Below, piece after piece: positions 29,051 to 39,063 of a stretch of 64,000 nt of DNA. Position numbers and translations under genes: made by a program. Positions within the stretch are counted from its first letter, which is position 1. The number at the start of each line of letters is the position of its first letter. The DNA is from Rickettsiella endosymbiont of Dermanyssus gallinae (GTDB lineage Bacteria; Pseudomonadota; Gammaproteobacteria; Diplorickettsiales; Diplorickettsiaceae): NCBI RefSeq assembly GCF_019285595.1, contig NZ_CP079094.1:1495001-1559000 (forward strand). The letters run 5' to 3'. The notes under the pieces were generated by a model. The model ran no database searches and was not told the origin of the DNA. It was given only the letters and a program-made list of their open reading frames with translations.

Positions 29051-31018
29051 ATGTTTAATTTAGTTGAAACCATCTCGCAGTATAATCAAGCGCATCACTC
29101 AAACATAAAATCAAATAAAACCTGGGGTCTTGCTTATCTACAGCCAGAAGGCTTGGCTGTTTTAAATAACGGTGAACAACTCACTGAAAAATCCGTTTAC
29201 CATGCCTCACACTTTGTTACCGATCGTAAAGCCTTACACATGGCATTAGCCAGAGCAAAACACCAGTCGCCTCATGAAGCATGGCCGGTTTTTAAAAATA
29301 TCATTCAACAATTAAAAACGGATCAATCCATTTTAGATCGATTAACTTGGGAAGAATCGCTTGCACGTTCATTCAGTTACCCTATTTTAGAGCAACGTTT
29401 TAACGAGGCAAAAGTAGAAAATGATACTAAGACTCAACAAATGATTAATCAAACCTATAAACAATGGAAAATACATGAGCCTTTTCAATATCATTCAAGC
29501 CAAGGTTTATTATTTTTATTGGATGTTATTACCCGATATCAAGATCATTTTTCAGAAGCACAAAAAGAACTAGGGGCAAAACAAAAAGCATGGATGAGCT
29601 CTGTGCGTCTTCCCACGGCTATTGCTGAAAATTATGAGTATTTTTTGCTGTTACAGTCAAATAAACTTCACCTATTAAGAGAACAAGTGATTGAAGCGTT
29701 GTTATTACGCTTAAAAGCCATCGAATCTCAAGGGCAAGTAACTTGTGATGATGCTGGCTCTATTTTTGCAAAATGTATCCCATCGTTAGGGTTGCCCACT
29801 ATTCCGTTGCCTCACTATCAATTGAAGCTTGATAACGCTACATTTAATCAAATTCAGCGTGCTATCGAAAAGTATGGCGATGTAAATCAAAAAAAATGGT
29901 TGTATCAATTAAAAAGGTATCAACTTAAAGAATATGGTTTTATTACTCTAGCATCACACCGTTTATTAATTCCAACGCCTATAAAGAAATGGGTTGGATT
30001 ATTTTTTAATCATCATCGCTTACAATTCTTAGAGGCACAGCAAGCGTTATTAGCACAACTTTCTTTTCCTATGGTTTTTGATGTCCAATCCTCTGAAGCA
30101 CTGACCTTATCTGATCCGGCATTACAGATAGTCATAACACGCCATGAATTGTTACAACAGTCACTTCAATTACTTATTAAACAACAGCCTAATCACTGGT
30201 GGCAATGGCAACAAAAATACTGGCATAAAGCATGGAAAGCCTGGCTTATCGAACAAATTCATAACAATCAAGACTGTTTATCAGATTGCTTAGCCGCTTT
30301 TTCCCAGCACATACAAAGCCATAAAGAGCGGCTAAATGAAACGATATATCGTGAGAAAGTACAAACGACTATTCAAGTTATCCAAACATTAATCGACAAC
30401 GATCCGCCTGAACATCAAGATACATTATTAACATCGACACTTGAACGTTTGTCTACCTTACTAAAAGAACAAGAGGAGAAAAATAACAGACAAGCATTTT
30501 CTGCTTCGGATACTTTGCTACAGAGTTTTAAAACCGATTTATCGGCTGTTTTAGCCAATTATATGAAATATTATCAGGATCAAGGCATTCCTATTCCAGA
30601 AAAAATCTTCCCAGAGATTAACTATTTATCAGATATACTCATAAAATCCACTGATATTGTGAAATTTGGGGAGGAACTTACACAACGCTATCGACAACCT
30701 ATTTTGTTTAAATGGATGTCTGCATTGGATTTCAACACGTTGCGTCGTCATTTAAAAACGGTGCTTGATAATCCAAAATACAGCATGGAACAGTTAAAAT
30801 TGGCCGCGCAGCCTCAACAGGAAACCGATGATTTATCTGACTCCTATTCGTTTTGTGATAGCCTATCTTCTCACAGTTCATGGAAAGAAATTGAACCGCT
30901 ACCAACACAAGCTCAATCATTAATAAACAATCCTGAAAATTCCCCTTCTTTTTTTAGAAACTCTTTTAAATTCACTGAGCAACCGTCAAACACTTTTACA
31001 GTTCGTGCTACCGCATAA
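29051..31018 (+). CDS. Unknown 655-residue island protein
   Basis: No family recognised. Soluble, helix-rich, unusually high in Gln, Leu and Trp (for example QPNHWWQWQQKYWHKAWKAW around residue 388), with a Ser-rich disordered C-terminus (SYSFCDSLSSHSSW). No signal peptide or membrane segment. It follows the replication genes with 19 bases between and precedes the methylase, so it belongs to the same forward run. It could be a secreted effector or an island maintenance protein; the sequence does not decide. Confidence 0.65.
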   Translation: MFNLVETISQYNQAHHSNIKSNKTWGLAYLQPEGLAVLNNGEQLTEKSVYHASHFVTDRKALHMALARAKHQSPHEAWPVFKNIIQQLKTDQSILDRLTWEESLARSFSYPILEQRFNEAKVENDTKTQQMINQTYKQWKIHEPFQYHSSQGLLFLLDVITRYQDHFSEAQKELGAKQKAWMSSVRLPTAIAENYEYFLLLQSNKLHLLREQVIEALLLRLKAIESQGQVTCDDAGSIFAKCIPSLGLPTIPLPHYQLKLDNATFNQIQRAIEKYGDVNQKKWLYQLKRYQLKEYGFITLASHRLLIPTPIKKWVGLFFNHHRLQFLEAQQALLAQLSFPMVFDVQSSEALTLSDPALQIVITRHELLQQSLQLLIKQQPNHWWQWQQKYWHKAWKAWLIEQIHNNQDCLSDCLAAFSQHIQSHKERLNETIYREKVQTTIQVIQTLIDNDPPEHQDTLLTSTLERLSTLLKEQEEKNNRQAFSASDTLLQSFKTDLSAVLANYMKYYQDQGIPIPEKIFPEINYLSDILIKSTDIVKFGEELTQRYRQPILFKWMSALDFNTLRRHLKTVLDNPKYSMEQLKLAAQPQQETDDLSDSYSFCDSLSSHSSWKEIEPLPTQAQSLINNPENSPSFFRNSFKFTEQPSNTFTVRATA

Positions 31019-31053
31019 ATAAATTTTAAAAGCATTTCTGACGAGGAGAAAAA

Positions 31054-32394
31054 ATGAGCGATAAACAAAAAAACAGCCTCACTATAAAAGGACAGAGAGT
31101 TACAGATGACGTCTATTACCAAAAAGCAATCAAGATTAACCAAATATTACATGATGGCTCAATCAACAAAAGCAATCGGGTGCGGGTCGTTGCAACAACC
31201 ATTCTAGCTTTATTAAAAGATAGTGATATAAATCGTGAAAATGACTGCCTTTCCATGATAAATGAGTTAAATAATAAGGCTGAAGAGGTATTACACGAAA
31301 AAGACAAACGAGAATTTATACATTATATAAAAATATCGGTTCCCCCTATCTTTGATAATCACATTAAATTTAAAAAAGCATTACTAGAGACCCTGCAAGT
31401 GCTTGAGAGTATCAATATTTGTTCCTCAATGAATTCAGGTACAGATATTTTAGGTATATTTTATGAGAAATTTTTAAAATACGGCAATGCCGCAAAAGAA
31501 ATGGGGATTGTTTTCACACCTAAACACATCACTCGTTTTGCCGTTGAGGTATTAAATATTACCAACAAAGATAAAGTTTTAGACCCCGCCTGTGGAACAG
31601 GCGGGTTTTTAATTTCTGCGCTTGATAAGGTAAAAAATGAAGTTGGCCAAGAAGAATTTGAAAAATTTAAGTCCGAAGGAATTTATGGTATAGAGCAAGA
31701 TCCCGAGATTGCTGCCCTAGCACTTGTAAATATGATATTTAGAGGAAGTAGCCGCGTTAATCTTGAAGGTGGAAATTGCTTTACAACCAAGAAATTTATG
31801 GACTTAAAAGTATCAAAAGTCCTCATGAACCCTCCTTTTTCGCTTAAAAATCCTGATGAAAAAGAATATAAATTTATAGACTTTGCTTTAAATAAGATGG
31901 AAAAAAGAGGTTATTTATTTGCCATCATTCCTAACTCAGTCATGTTGCTATCTAACGCTAAAAAATGGCGAGCTAAGCTATTAGAGGAAAACACTTTAAA
32001 AGCCGTGATAACGTTGCCAGGTGACCTGTTTTACCCCGTAAATGTATGTACTTATGCCATTATTATTCAAAAAGGAGTTCCCCATAAGGATTCTAGTGTT
32101 ATGTGGGCTTGGTTAAAAGATGGACTTGTAAAAAGGAAAGGGATTATGGTTAGCGCTCCTTCACAGAAAAATAATATAGAAGTTATAAAGCATGCGCTTA
32201 CTTCACATCTTAATAACGTTAAGTTAGACGCTAGCCAGCGTGAATTTATACAAAAACCAATCAATTATGATAGCTATCTTGAATACGCTCCAGAAAGCTA
32301 TTTAGAAGATGAACAATTTTCAGATACAGAATTGGCATTACAAACCAAAATCGTCGTAAAAAACCTTATTCCTTATTATTTATGCAAACAATAG
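31054..32394 (+). CDS. Type I-like N6-adenine DNA methyltransferase (HsdM-like)
   Basis: 446 residues. Helical N-terminal domain, then GIVFTPKHITRFAVEVL, SAM-binding motif DPACGTGGFL (about 177) and catalytic NPPF (about 258). This is the gamma-class N6-adenine methylase layout of type I M subunits. It overlaps by 13 bases a short S-like gene, and no R subunit or nuclease is near, so it looks like an orphan methylase that may protect the island from host restriction or mark its own DNA. Confidence 0.88.
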   Translation: MSDKQKNSLTIKGQRVTDDVYYQKAIKINQILHDGSINKSNRVRVVATTILALLKDSDINRENDCLSMINELNNKAEEVLHEKDKREFIHYIKISVPPIFDNHIKFKKALLETLQVLESINICSSMNSGTDILGIFYEKFLKYGNAAKEMGIVFTPKHITRFAVEVLNITNKDKVLDPACGTGGFLISALDKVKNEVGQEEFEKFKSEGIYGIEQDPEIAALALVNMIFRGSSRVNLEGGNCFTTKKFMDLKVSKVLMNPPFSLKNPDEKEYKFIDFALNKMEKRGYLFAIIPNSVMLLSNAKKWRAKLLEENTLKAVITLPGDLFYPVNVCTYAIIIQKGVPHKDSSVMWAWLKDGLVKRKGIMVSAPSQKNNIEVIKHALTSHLNNVKLDASQREFIQKPINYDSYLEYAPESYLEDEQFSDTELALQTKIVVKNLIPYYLCKQ

Positions 32395-32879
32395 ATTTTT
32401 ATTTTGAAATACAACGGTGTAAGTCTAGTAATTTATATGATTACTCAGCGGGGGAAATTCCTTTTGTCTCGAGTACAAAATTAAATAATGGTGTGGTGAA
32501 ATATGTCAGTCTTTTAGACGAAAGCGAGCTAATAAAAAATGTTCCTTGTATCGTGGTCAATACCTTTGGTTTTGCAACGGTTCAAACAAAACCCTTTATT
32601 GGTGGGGGTAATGGAGGAGGTTATATTAATCCATTAATTCCAAAACAAGCCATGAGTATGATTGAATTAGCTTATTATGCAGGTCAAATAAACTTACAAT
32701 CTTGGCGTTTCTCTTATGGTAGACGCGCCATTAAACGTAGATTAATAGCGTTAAAATTGAAAAAATTCGACAAAAATATTTTCAATGAGAATATTTTACT
32801 CGATTTAAAAAATAATATGATGCTTCAAATCAATCATTTTATTGATGATTTTAGTCATATTGCTCTGTTATCAACATAA
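32382..32879 (+). CDS. Half-size specificity (HsdS-like) subunit
   Basis: 165 residues containing a single target-recognition-like domain (SAGEIPFVSSTKLNNGVVKYV; IVVNTFGFATVQTKPFIGGGNGG) and one helical spacer. Full S subunits have two such units in about 400 residues, so this one may dimerise to give a palindromic recognition site. It starts inside the methylase 3' end, indicating coupled translation. Confidence 0.7.
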   Translation: MQTIDFYFEIQRCKSSNLYDYSAGEIPFVSSTKLNNGVVKYVSLLDESELIKNVPCIVVNTFGFATVQTKPFIGGGNGGGYINPLIPKQAMSMIELAYYAGQINLQSWRFSYGRRAIKRRLIALKLKKFDKNIFNENILLDLKNNMMLQINHFIDDFSHIALLST

Positions 32880-33015
32880 ATAATATAAAATAACACCCGT
32901 CATTAGAAATTAACTATATATATTTATTTTAATTATCTTTACTTATAACCTCAAATATCATAAAAAATTTTATGGTATATTAAAATAATATAGTGCTTTT
33001 TAATGGACATTTACT

Positions 33016-35349
33016 ATGCCCCCAATATCTCAAAAATTATTATTTCTTTTTTCATCTGACAGACGACAAGCTATTGCTGACGGTATTATTACACTCGAGC
33101 GGTATCTACAAATCCCATCAGATGAACGCGAGAGCATGAAATATCTTTTTTCATCCGATGGGCGTCAAGCGGTTGCTAACGGTGTTATTACACTTGAGCA
33201 ATATCTACAAATTCCATCAGGTGAACGCGAGAGTATGAAATATCTTTTTTCACCCGATGGGCGTCAAGCGGTTGCAGCAGATGTTATTACACTTGAGCAA
33301 TATCGAAAAATCCCATGGGATGATCGCTATAGCATGAAATATCTTTTTTCACCCGATGGGCGTCAAGCGGTTGCTGACGGTGTTATTACGCTCGAGCAGT
33401 ATCTACAAATCCCATTCTATGCACGCGATATGATGAAGTGTCTTTTTTCACCTGACGGACGACAAGCAGTTGCAGCAGGTGCTATTACACTCGAGCAATA
33501 TCAAGAACTCCCAAGGGTTAAATGCCGAAATGCAATAATTGCATTACAAGATCCCTATACACGACAAAGAATAATAAACGGCCAAATTACTATTGAAAAC
33601 ATTCTAGGCATCGACCCCCTTCGCCTTCTTCCACCCAACTGGCAACAAGCGATTGCTGAAGGTGTTATTACACTCGAACAATACCGAAAAATCCCACGCT
33701 TTGCAGCACATGAACGCGCGAGCATGTACTCTCTTTTTTCACCTGACGGACGACAAGCAGTTGCAGCAGGTGCTATTACACTCGAGCAATATCTACAAAT
33801 TCCATGCCACGAACGCGATAGTATGCAATATCTTTTTTCACCTGACGGGAGACGAGCCGTTGCTGAAGGTGCTATTACACTCGAGCAATATCTACAAGTC
33901 CCAAGGGCTGGCCGCCAAAATGTAATGATTGCATTACAAGATCCCCATACGCGGCGAAGAATAATAAATCGCCAGATTACTATTGAAACCATTATAGGCA
34001 TCAACTCTCGTCGTCATCACGCTGACGATATTGCCGTTACACCCATTTTTAACGACGTGCAAAGTACTCATACCGCTAGTGTGCATGAGTCTGTTGCTAA
34101 ATCCGCGACTCGATTGGCCAAGCTTTATAAATTAAGAATTGACGGTGCTGGTTTAGAAAATACTATTGGAAAGGCGCAAGCCTATATCAATAGCCTACCA
34201 GATGACTCTGAAAAAAATAAAGCAGCTCAACGAGGTTTTTCAAGGATCCTAGCACCTGATTACACTTTTACTGACCCTAGCTCCCAAGTCTCAACAAGAA
34301 AATTATTAGCGTTAGCGTTTTTAGCAATACATGATGGCGAGAACAGGTTCGGTAGTCTTGAAGATGCAGAAATGCAATTTGTCGAAGCGCTCTATGAAAT
34401 ACAACGGGGATATAACTTATCAGACTCAGGCGTCGATGAAGGTGGTACAGACCAATACATTTGTCCTCCAGGAGCATTTAACAAGCTCATCGAGAAATTA
34501 CAAGGCATTCATCCTGATTGTAAGATTCTATATCTTACAGAAGAAACGGCTTCATTTAAATTACCTATCATTGTTCGTGAAGAAGCAATGCGATATTTAG
34601 CAACCTTCGCTAATCCTAATACGTCTAAAGCACTACTTGCATTTACGCGCTTAATGGCGCAAATAAAAGAAGAAGGCGTGAAAGTGATTTGGGATCACAT
34701 TAAAAACAATATCACTACGCGTATGTTTGATGACTTTGGCAGCCTCTATCGAGATAGAATCGATCCTAATTTTACAGCGCTAGTTGAAGCTGGAAAATAC
34801 GCGAAATTAGAAGACTTAAGCACATTTCAAGAGCAAGTACAAAAAAATTACCTTAGTAAGCATGGATCTGATGGCTCAAAAGCGCAGAAACAAAATATTA
34901 CAAATCCAGAAAAAACATTAATCTATACCCAGATTAATCTACAACTAGATAAACTGGAAAACAAAGCTAATAATTTACGCGATCGTGATCATATCCTCGC
35001 CTATTGCAAAGCGAACAATATCGTTCTTATATTGCGTGATTTAAATCGTGATTATTTTATAGATGAAAAAATTAACTATAATACTTATAAAAAAAAATCA
35101 TTCGAAATCATTAACCAACAACGACCTGAATTAGATAAACATCGGGGTTATAAACAAATCTTAGGCAATTTATTGATATTCATTGCCACATTAGGTGCAG
35201 GACAGTTAGTTAATAAAGCTTGTAATGGTAATTTTCTATTCTCTCAGCGCTTTTTTAAGACAGATTCAGCAAAATACATTGATAAGTTGAGTAATATGAT
35301 AGAGAAGCCACACGCCTCTCTACACTCGTTTGGGGGTGACATTCTTTAA
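33016..35349 (+). CDS. Tandem-repeat protein, effector-like
   Basis: 777 residues. Residues about 10-330 are ten degenerate units of 31-34 residues, consensus SPDGRQAVADGVITLEQYLQ followed by IP and a charged segment; units 6 and 10 are a divergent form (ALQDPxTRxRIIN). The non-repeat C-terminal part (about 345-777) has ATRLAKLYKLRIDGAG, LALAFLAIHDGENRFGSLED and a hydrophobic segment near 715. I cannot name a family. Alpha-solenoid repeats plus a separate domain, in an island of an apparent intracellular bacterium, suggest a secreted effector; this is inference. Confidence 0.7.
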   Translation: MPPISQKLLFLFSSDRRQAIADGIITLERYLQIPSDERESMKYLFSSDGRQAVANGVITLEQYLQIPSGERESMKYLFSPDGRQAVAADVITLEQYRKIPWDDRYSMKYLFSPDGRQAVADGVITLEQYLQIPFYARDMMKCLFSPDGRQAVAAGAITLEQYQELPRVKCRNAIIALQDPYTRQRIINGQITIENILGIDPLRLLPPNWQQAIAEGVITLEQYRKIPRFAAHERASMYSLFSPDGRQAVAAGAITLEQYLQIPCHERDSMQYLFSPDGRRAVAEGAITLEQYLQVPRAGRQNVMIALQDPHTRRRIINRQITIETIIGINSRRHHADDIAVTPIFNDVQSTHTASVHESVAKSATRLAKLYKLRIDGAGLENTIGKAQAYINSLPDDSEKNKAAQRGFSRILAPDYTFTDPSSQVSTRKLLALAFLAIHDGENRFGSLEDAEMQFVEALYEIQRGYNLSDSGVDEGGTDQYICPPGAFNKLIEKLQGIHPDCKILYLTEETASFKLPIIVREEAMRYLATFANPNTSKALLAFTRLMAQIKEEGVKVIWDHIKNNITTRMFDDFGSLYRDRIDPNFTALVEAGKYAKLEDLSTFQEQVQKNYLSKHGSDGSKAQKQNITNPEKTLIYTQINLQLDKLENKANNLRDRDHILAYCKANNIVLILRDLNRDYFIDEKINYNTYKKKSFEIINQQRPELDKHRGYKQILGNLLIFIATLGAGQLVNKACNGNFLFSQRFFKTDSAKYIDKLSNMIEKPHASLHSFGGDIL
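33052..34008 (+). repeat. Ten coding repeats of about 99 bases
   Basis: Period 33 residues, units near residues 13, 46, 79, 112, 145, 177, 208, 242, 275 and 307 of the host protein. The pairs 5-6 and 9-10 share the same order of normal plus divergent unit, pointing to a block duplication. Confidence 0.85.
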
Positions 35350-35370
35350 AGATATTTTGCTACGACTGAT

Positions 35371-35504
35371 GCGACTGAAATTAATCCGCGATACATCCTA
35401 TGTTCACGCCCGCGCCTCCCTCAAATGACTTTACGGCGCGGGAATTTTTCTTGCTTTGCCCGTCAACGCGCTCCTGGACTGCATAATGCTTTCGCAGTGC
35501 TTTT
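35371..35504 (-). repeat. Diverged third copy of the 248-base repeat
   Basis: Matches the central and left parts of 6991-7238: shared blocks GCGACTGAAATTA, AAATGACTTTACGGCG and GCCCGTCAACGC, with an internal deletion of roughly 20-30 bases and many substitutions. It lies between the repeat-protein gene and the next minus-strand gene, and supplies that gene's stop codon and last residues. Confidence 0.75.
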
Positions 35505-38357
35505 ATTTTGCCCCGTCTTTTGATCTTCAGTTGTAGCGTGAAATAGACCTACTACCGTCTCCGGTATGGTATTGACTGTACTCAATACTCGGGATGTAAT
35601 TGGGAGGCGAAATAGACTAACCCATAATCTTTTTGCTACAGTAGGTTGCGGTGTAATCAGTTGTTTTTTTTCAGCTAAACTTGAAGTGGTTTGTTCAGGA
35701 TCTTCTGTTAACTGTTTTCTGAGAGCTGGAATAAGAAAATTTAGTATATTACCCAATATTGTATATAAAGCACTGTTCTCGCCACTTTTGGCCATTGTTT
35801 CATGCATGTCATGATACTTAGCTTGGAAGATATCTAAAGCCTTGGCAAGATCCTCTTCTTTCTCTGCTAATAACATAACAGATAAATCACCGATAATTTC
35901 TTGTACGGTCATCAATCGCTCTTTTGCAATTTCCTTACCAAATTTAAATAAATTTTTACGTCCGCATACCCACAATTGTTCTATGAACGGTAATTCTTTG
36001 CGGAGCTCTGGATACACTCGCACTGAAGCTGTAACAAAGTAATCTTTCAAGTCCTGAAAAAGAGTCTCTATTTCTTCCGAAGTTTTCGATGGCAGACCAT
36101 TCAATACCTTATTGTAAGCGATAGACAGTGCTTTACTAGGGTCTTTTGGGTCTTTTGGGTCTTTGAAAATAGCTTGTATTAAAAGCAAAAGCCTATTTTT
36201 AATAGCCTCCTGTGACTCAGACAAATCTTTTTCAGATGAACCTTTTTTAGATGTGTCTTTTTCAAAAGCAGAAGATAAATTAGAGAATAAGGGCAACATA
36301 TCGACTTGACAGGTGCGGTAAGCATAAAACCAAGCTTGCACTATGGAGTCATCTTGCTTATTCGGAAGAAGACAATGAGTGAGTGGATTAGGAATGGCAC
36401 TCCAGTAGTGACAAACCCTTTTCGGATCTACCCCTATATAAATCACTTGTAATAAATCATCTTCAGTTGGCACTTGCCACTTTTCCACATTTATCCTTTT
36501 GGTCTTATACAGATAAGGAAATAAGTTGCCAGTCTGAGTGGTAACACTAAAGGTATTAGTTTTGGCTTTCTTGATACGTGCCACACCCGTGTTATGTTCT
36601 TGATCTTTTTGTGCTTTGGAGGCTTTTTCTTGCTCTGTGCAATAGAGAGCATGTTTCACTAAATAACCATCTTTATTATTCAGATTGTCCTGCAATTTAG
36701 TTTTTAACCGTCGAAGATCTTTTATAAACACTTTAACCAATTCTTGCGTCATCCAACCGTAGACATTTATTCGTACTTGGAAATCCCGCCCCATTTCAAT
36801 GATATCCTTCCGAGAAATAATCGTATGAAATGATTCTGGCAATTGGATCAACGTATCACTTTTTTCCCAGATAGCGTGGCAATAACTATCCAGATGTTCT
36901 TGAATAATTTTATCTGGATCTTCAACAATCGATAAGCTTTTTATCTTAGTAAGTGCTGATCTAGGGCTACATTGGCTAAAAAAGCAGGGTGAAACTAAGA
37001 ATTTTTCAAACAACTCGATAGGATCCTTATTTCCTTTTTCCGCTTTGATCAACTCTAGCATTCCATCGAGAACTTGGTTTTTCGGCAACCAATAACATGA
37101 TGCATCCAGTGTGCTGAGAATCTGAATAAGCTGTTCACACCTTACGATTTGCCAGTCACGTAAAATGTTGGCCATTGCATAAGCCAACCGATCAATTTCA
37201 ATTTGTTTCATCGGACGTTTAGGAATTTGTTCCATTGAACATTCAGAAATAGGTTTACGTAAGAAAATTTCGGAAATCTGTAATTTTTGTTTGGAATGTT
37301 CTATCGCATGTTGGAGAATATGCTCTCCAACTGCTATCTGATCAGATTTAACTAGCAAGGGACTCCAGGCTGGATTGTCCAATAGATTAGTCTGCTTTGT
37401 TTCGTGACTTTGTTGAAATGTTGCTACTCGAAAAATACCCTGTCTGACTTCATTCTGTTTAGCTTTAGGCGGCCAAGAAAAAAACCCGCCTGGATTATCC
37501 TCCAATAGGTTAGTCTGCCTTGTTTTGGTGCTTTGTTGAAATGCTGCGAATACTTCAATGATATTAGTACAGTTCTTGGCAAGTGTTTTATTTTGGGGCA
37601 AGATCTCTTTCATTTTTTTCAATATAAGCTCCCGAGGGGAATGCATACACTGTTCGATCTCTTGCTGTAATTGTTCAAAAAAGTCAGGCGCATTCTCTCT
37701 TGTTTCAGGTAGGGCTTCACGGATAGACTCAAAGACTTGCGCAAATCGACCAGCAATCGCTTGTCCTGTTCCTTTCAGTAGCTCCATGTATTTATTAATT
37801 TGTATTAACTGGGCATTATACGTGTCAATTACTGTTGTTCCACTTAATGAATCGGCAAGATATAATATTTGACGAGGTGGTGGTGCAGCCGTAAGTAAAA
37901 ATTGAGTGAATGTACCTTCAAAGTCTGTAAATTTAGTCTTAAGTTCTAATAAATCATCTGGGAACTGCTCGTCATTATTATTAGAAGTCAAGGTCTTAAC
38001 GAGATCTTTTAAAACTTTATTGAATTCTAAAAAACTGGATTGTGCTAGCCGTAAATTATTAACACTAGTACCTAGTTTAGTTAGATATTTTTCCGCTAGA
38101 TCCTTAACCGCCTCCTTGTCAGCAGCCTCGGCTGCCTCGAAATCGTAAACTGTTTCTGCTTCTCGCTCTAGTTTTCGAGATAGATTTTTTCGATCGCCCC
38201 TTTCGATAAAGTACTTTTCTATAGCTTTTTTAGCAGCACTCCCCCCTTCATAACTGACGTGGCCAGTCACATACCCCATATGAATTATATGTACAACTTC
38301 AAGTAGCTCCCATGTGATTCCAAGCACCGCAATCGCTGTTATTTTTTCAATAATCAT
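35463..38357 (-). CDS. Unknown 964-residue protein, effector-like
   Basis: No family recognised. A hydrophobic stretch at residues 5-32 (ITAIAVLGITWELLEVVHII) could anchor it; the rest is helix-rich with likely coiled coil (about 50-75, RKLEREAETVYDFEAAEAAD). A short internal duplication occurs near residues 280-320 (FQQSTKTRQTNLL and FQQSHETKQTNLL). The C-terminal residues (about KSTAKALCSPGAR) are encoded by a diverged copy of the 248-base repeat, so the original C-terminus may be lost or replaced. Large size, lack of known domains and neighbourhood suggest an effector. Confidence 0.65.
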   Translation of the reverse strand: MIIEKITAIAVLGITWELLEVVHIIHMGYVTGHVSYEGGSAAKKAIEKYFIERGDRKNLSRKLEREAETVYDFEAAEAADKEAVKDLAEKYLTKLGTSVNNLRLAQSSFLEFNKVLKDLVKTLTSNNNDEQFPDDLLELKTKFTDFEGTFTQFLLTAAPPPRQILYLADSLSGTTVIDTYNAQLIQINKYMELLKGTGQAIAGRFAQVFESIREALPETRENAPDFFEQLQQEIEQCMHSPRELILKKMKEILPQNKTLAKNCTNIIEVFAAFQQSTKTRQTNLLEDNPGGFFSWPPKAKQNEVRQGIFRVATFQQSHETKQTNLLDNPAWSPLLVKSDQIAVGEHILQHAIEHSKQKLQISEIFLRKPISECSMEQIPKRPMKQIEIDRLAYAMANILRDWQIVRCEQLIQILSTLDASCYWLPKNQVLDGMLELIKAEKGNKDPIELFEKFLVSPCFFSQCSPRSALTKIKSLSIVEDPDKIIQEHLDSYCHAIWEKSDTLIQLPESFHTIISRKDIIEMGRDFQVRINVYGWMTQELVKVFIKDLRRLKTKLQDNLNNKDGYLVKHALYCTEQEKASKAQKDQEHNTGVARIKKAKTNTFSVTTQTGNLFPYLYKTKRINVEKWQVPTEDDLLQVIYIGVDPKRVCHYWSAIPNPLTHCLLPNKQDDSIVQAWFYAYRTCQVDMLPLFSNLSSAFEKDTSKKGSSEKDLSESQEAIKNRLLLLIQAIFKDPKDPKDPSKALSIAYNKVLNGLPSKTSEEIETLFQDLKDYFVTASVRVYPELRKELPFIEQLWVCGRKNLFKFGKEIAKERLMTVQEIIGDLSVMLLAEKEEDLAKALDIFQAKYHDMHETMAKSGENSALYTILGNILNFLIPALRKQLTEDPEQTTSSLAEKKQLITPQPTVAKRLWVSLFRLPITSRVLSTVNTIPETVVGLFHATTEDQKTGQNKSTAKALCSPGAR

Positions 38358-38905
38358 TGCTATCCCCTGTTATGTTTGATTTCTGCTTTTTCTTTCGCTC
38401 AGTACACTTTAAGTTAAATGGGATTCCTAACTTATCAGATGATAAGTTTTTCATGAGCTAAAGCTAACTTTATATTGTGCAAAACAAAACCATGACCATC
38501 CCCGCTTCATAAGGAATAATTGGTTAGTTCTAAGATAATGAAATAAATAAAGTAGATGATTAAATATTGAAGATGTATTTTCTAATGAAAAATTGCCAGT
38601 ACATTTCAAAATATTAAGCGAATCAGACAATCTCATTCACGCCTCCTTTTTATTTTAAATTGAGCATATCAACATTATAAAGTCCGCATCTTATCCTTAT
38701 TTTATTTACTAAATCTACCCATAGTTATATTTTGAATAAAATAAAGGTAATATTATATTTGTTTTTTATATGATAATAATCCACATCGAAAAGTAATTTA
38801 TATTTTTATTTTTTCAGAAAATAAGTAAGCCATTACCCACTATATTGAGCAAGCTATTTGGAGTCTAGTAGACTGTAAATGCTTCTAAGCTTGATTTATA
38901 AAGAC

Positions 38906-39003
38906 TGCCCGCCCATTTCACGATGTGAAAACCAGCCAAGACCTCACTTTTCCATCGTCTCTACGATACTTGTAAAACTGAGGTCTTGGCTGTTGGGCGG
39001 GCA
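38906..39003. repeat. 98-base palindromic element, two-step stem
   Basis: Outer arms TGCCCGCCCA/TGGGCGGGCA (10 pairs), inner arms CAGCCAAGACCTCA/TGAGGTCTTGGCTG (14 pairs). A side hairpin TTTCAC-GAT-GTGAAA and a terminal hairpin ATCGT/ACGAT are also visible. It is GC-rich against AT-rich surroundings. Could be a MITE-like insertion, a small structured RNA or a strong two-way terminator. Confidence 0.8.
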
Positions 39004-39063
39004 TAAAATAAATCAAAGTAGAAGTAGTAGGAAGTAAAGAAAGAGAAGAGGATAAAATATATC

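Noticed and set aside
33052-34008. CRISPR-like regular repeats
   Set aside because: The periodic DNA is coding, with a 33-residue protein period and no spacers of unrelated sequence. No CRISPR array or cas gene was seen in the window.
38451-38636. 61-codon minus-strand frame in the long gap
   Set aside because: No ribosome site, domain or hydrophobic pattern; expected by chance in AT-rich DNA.
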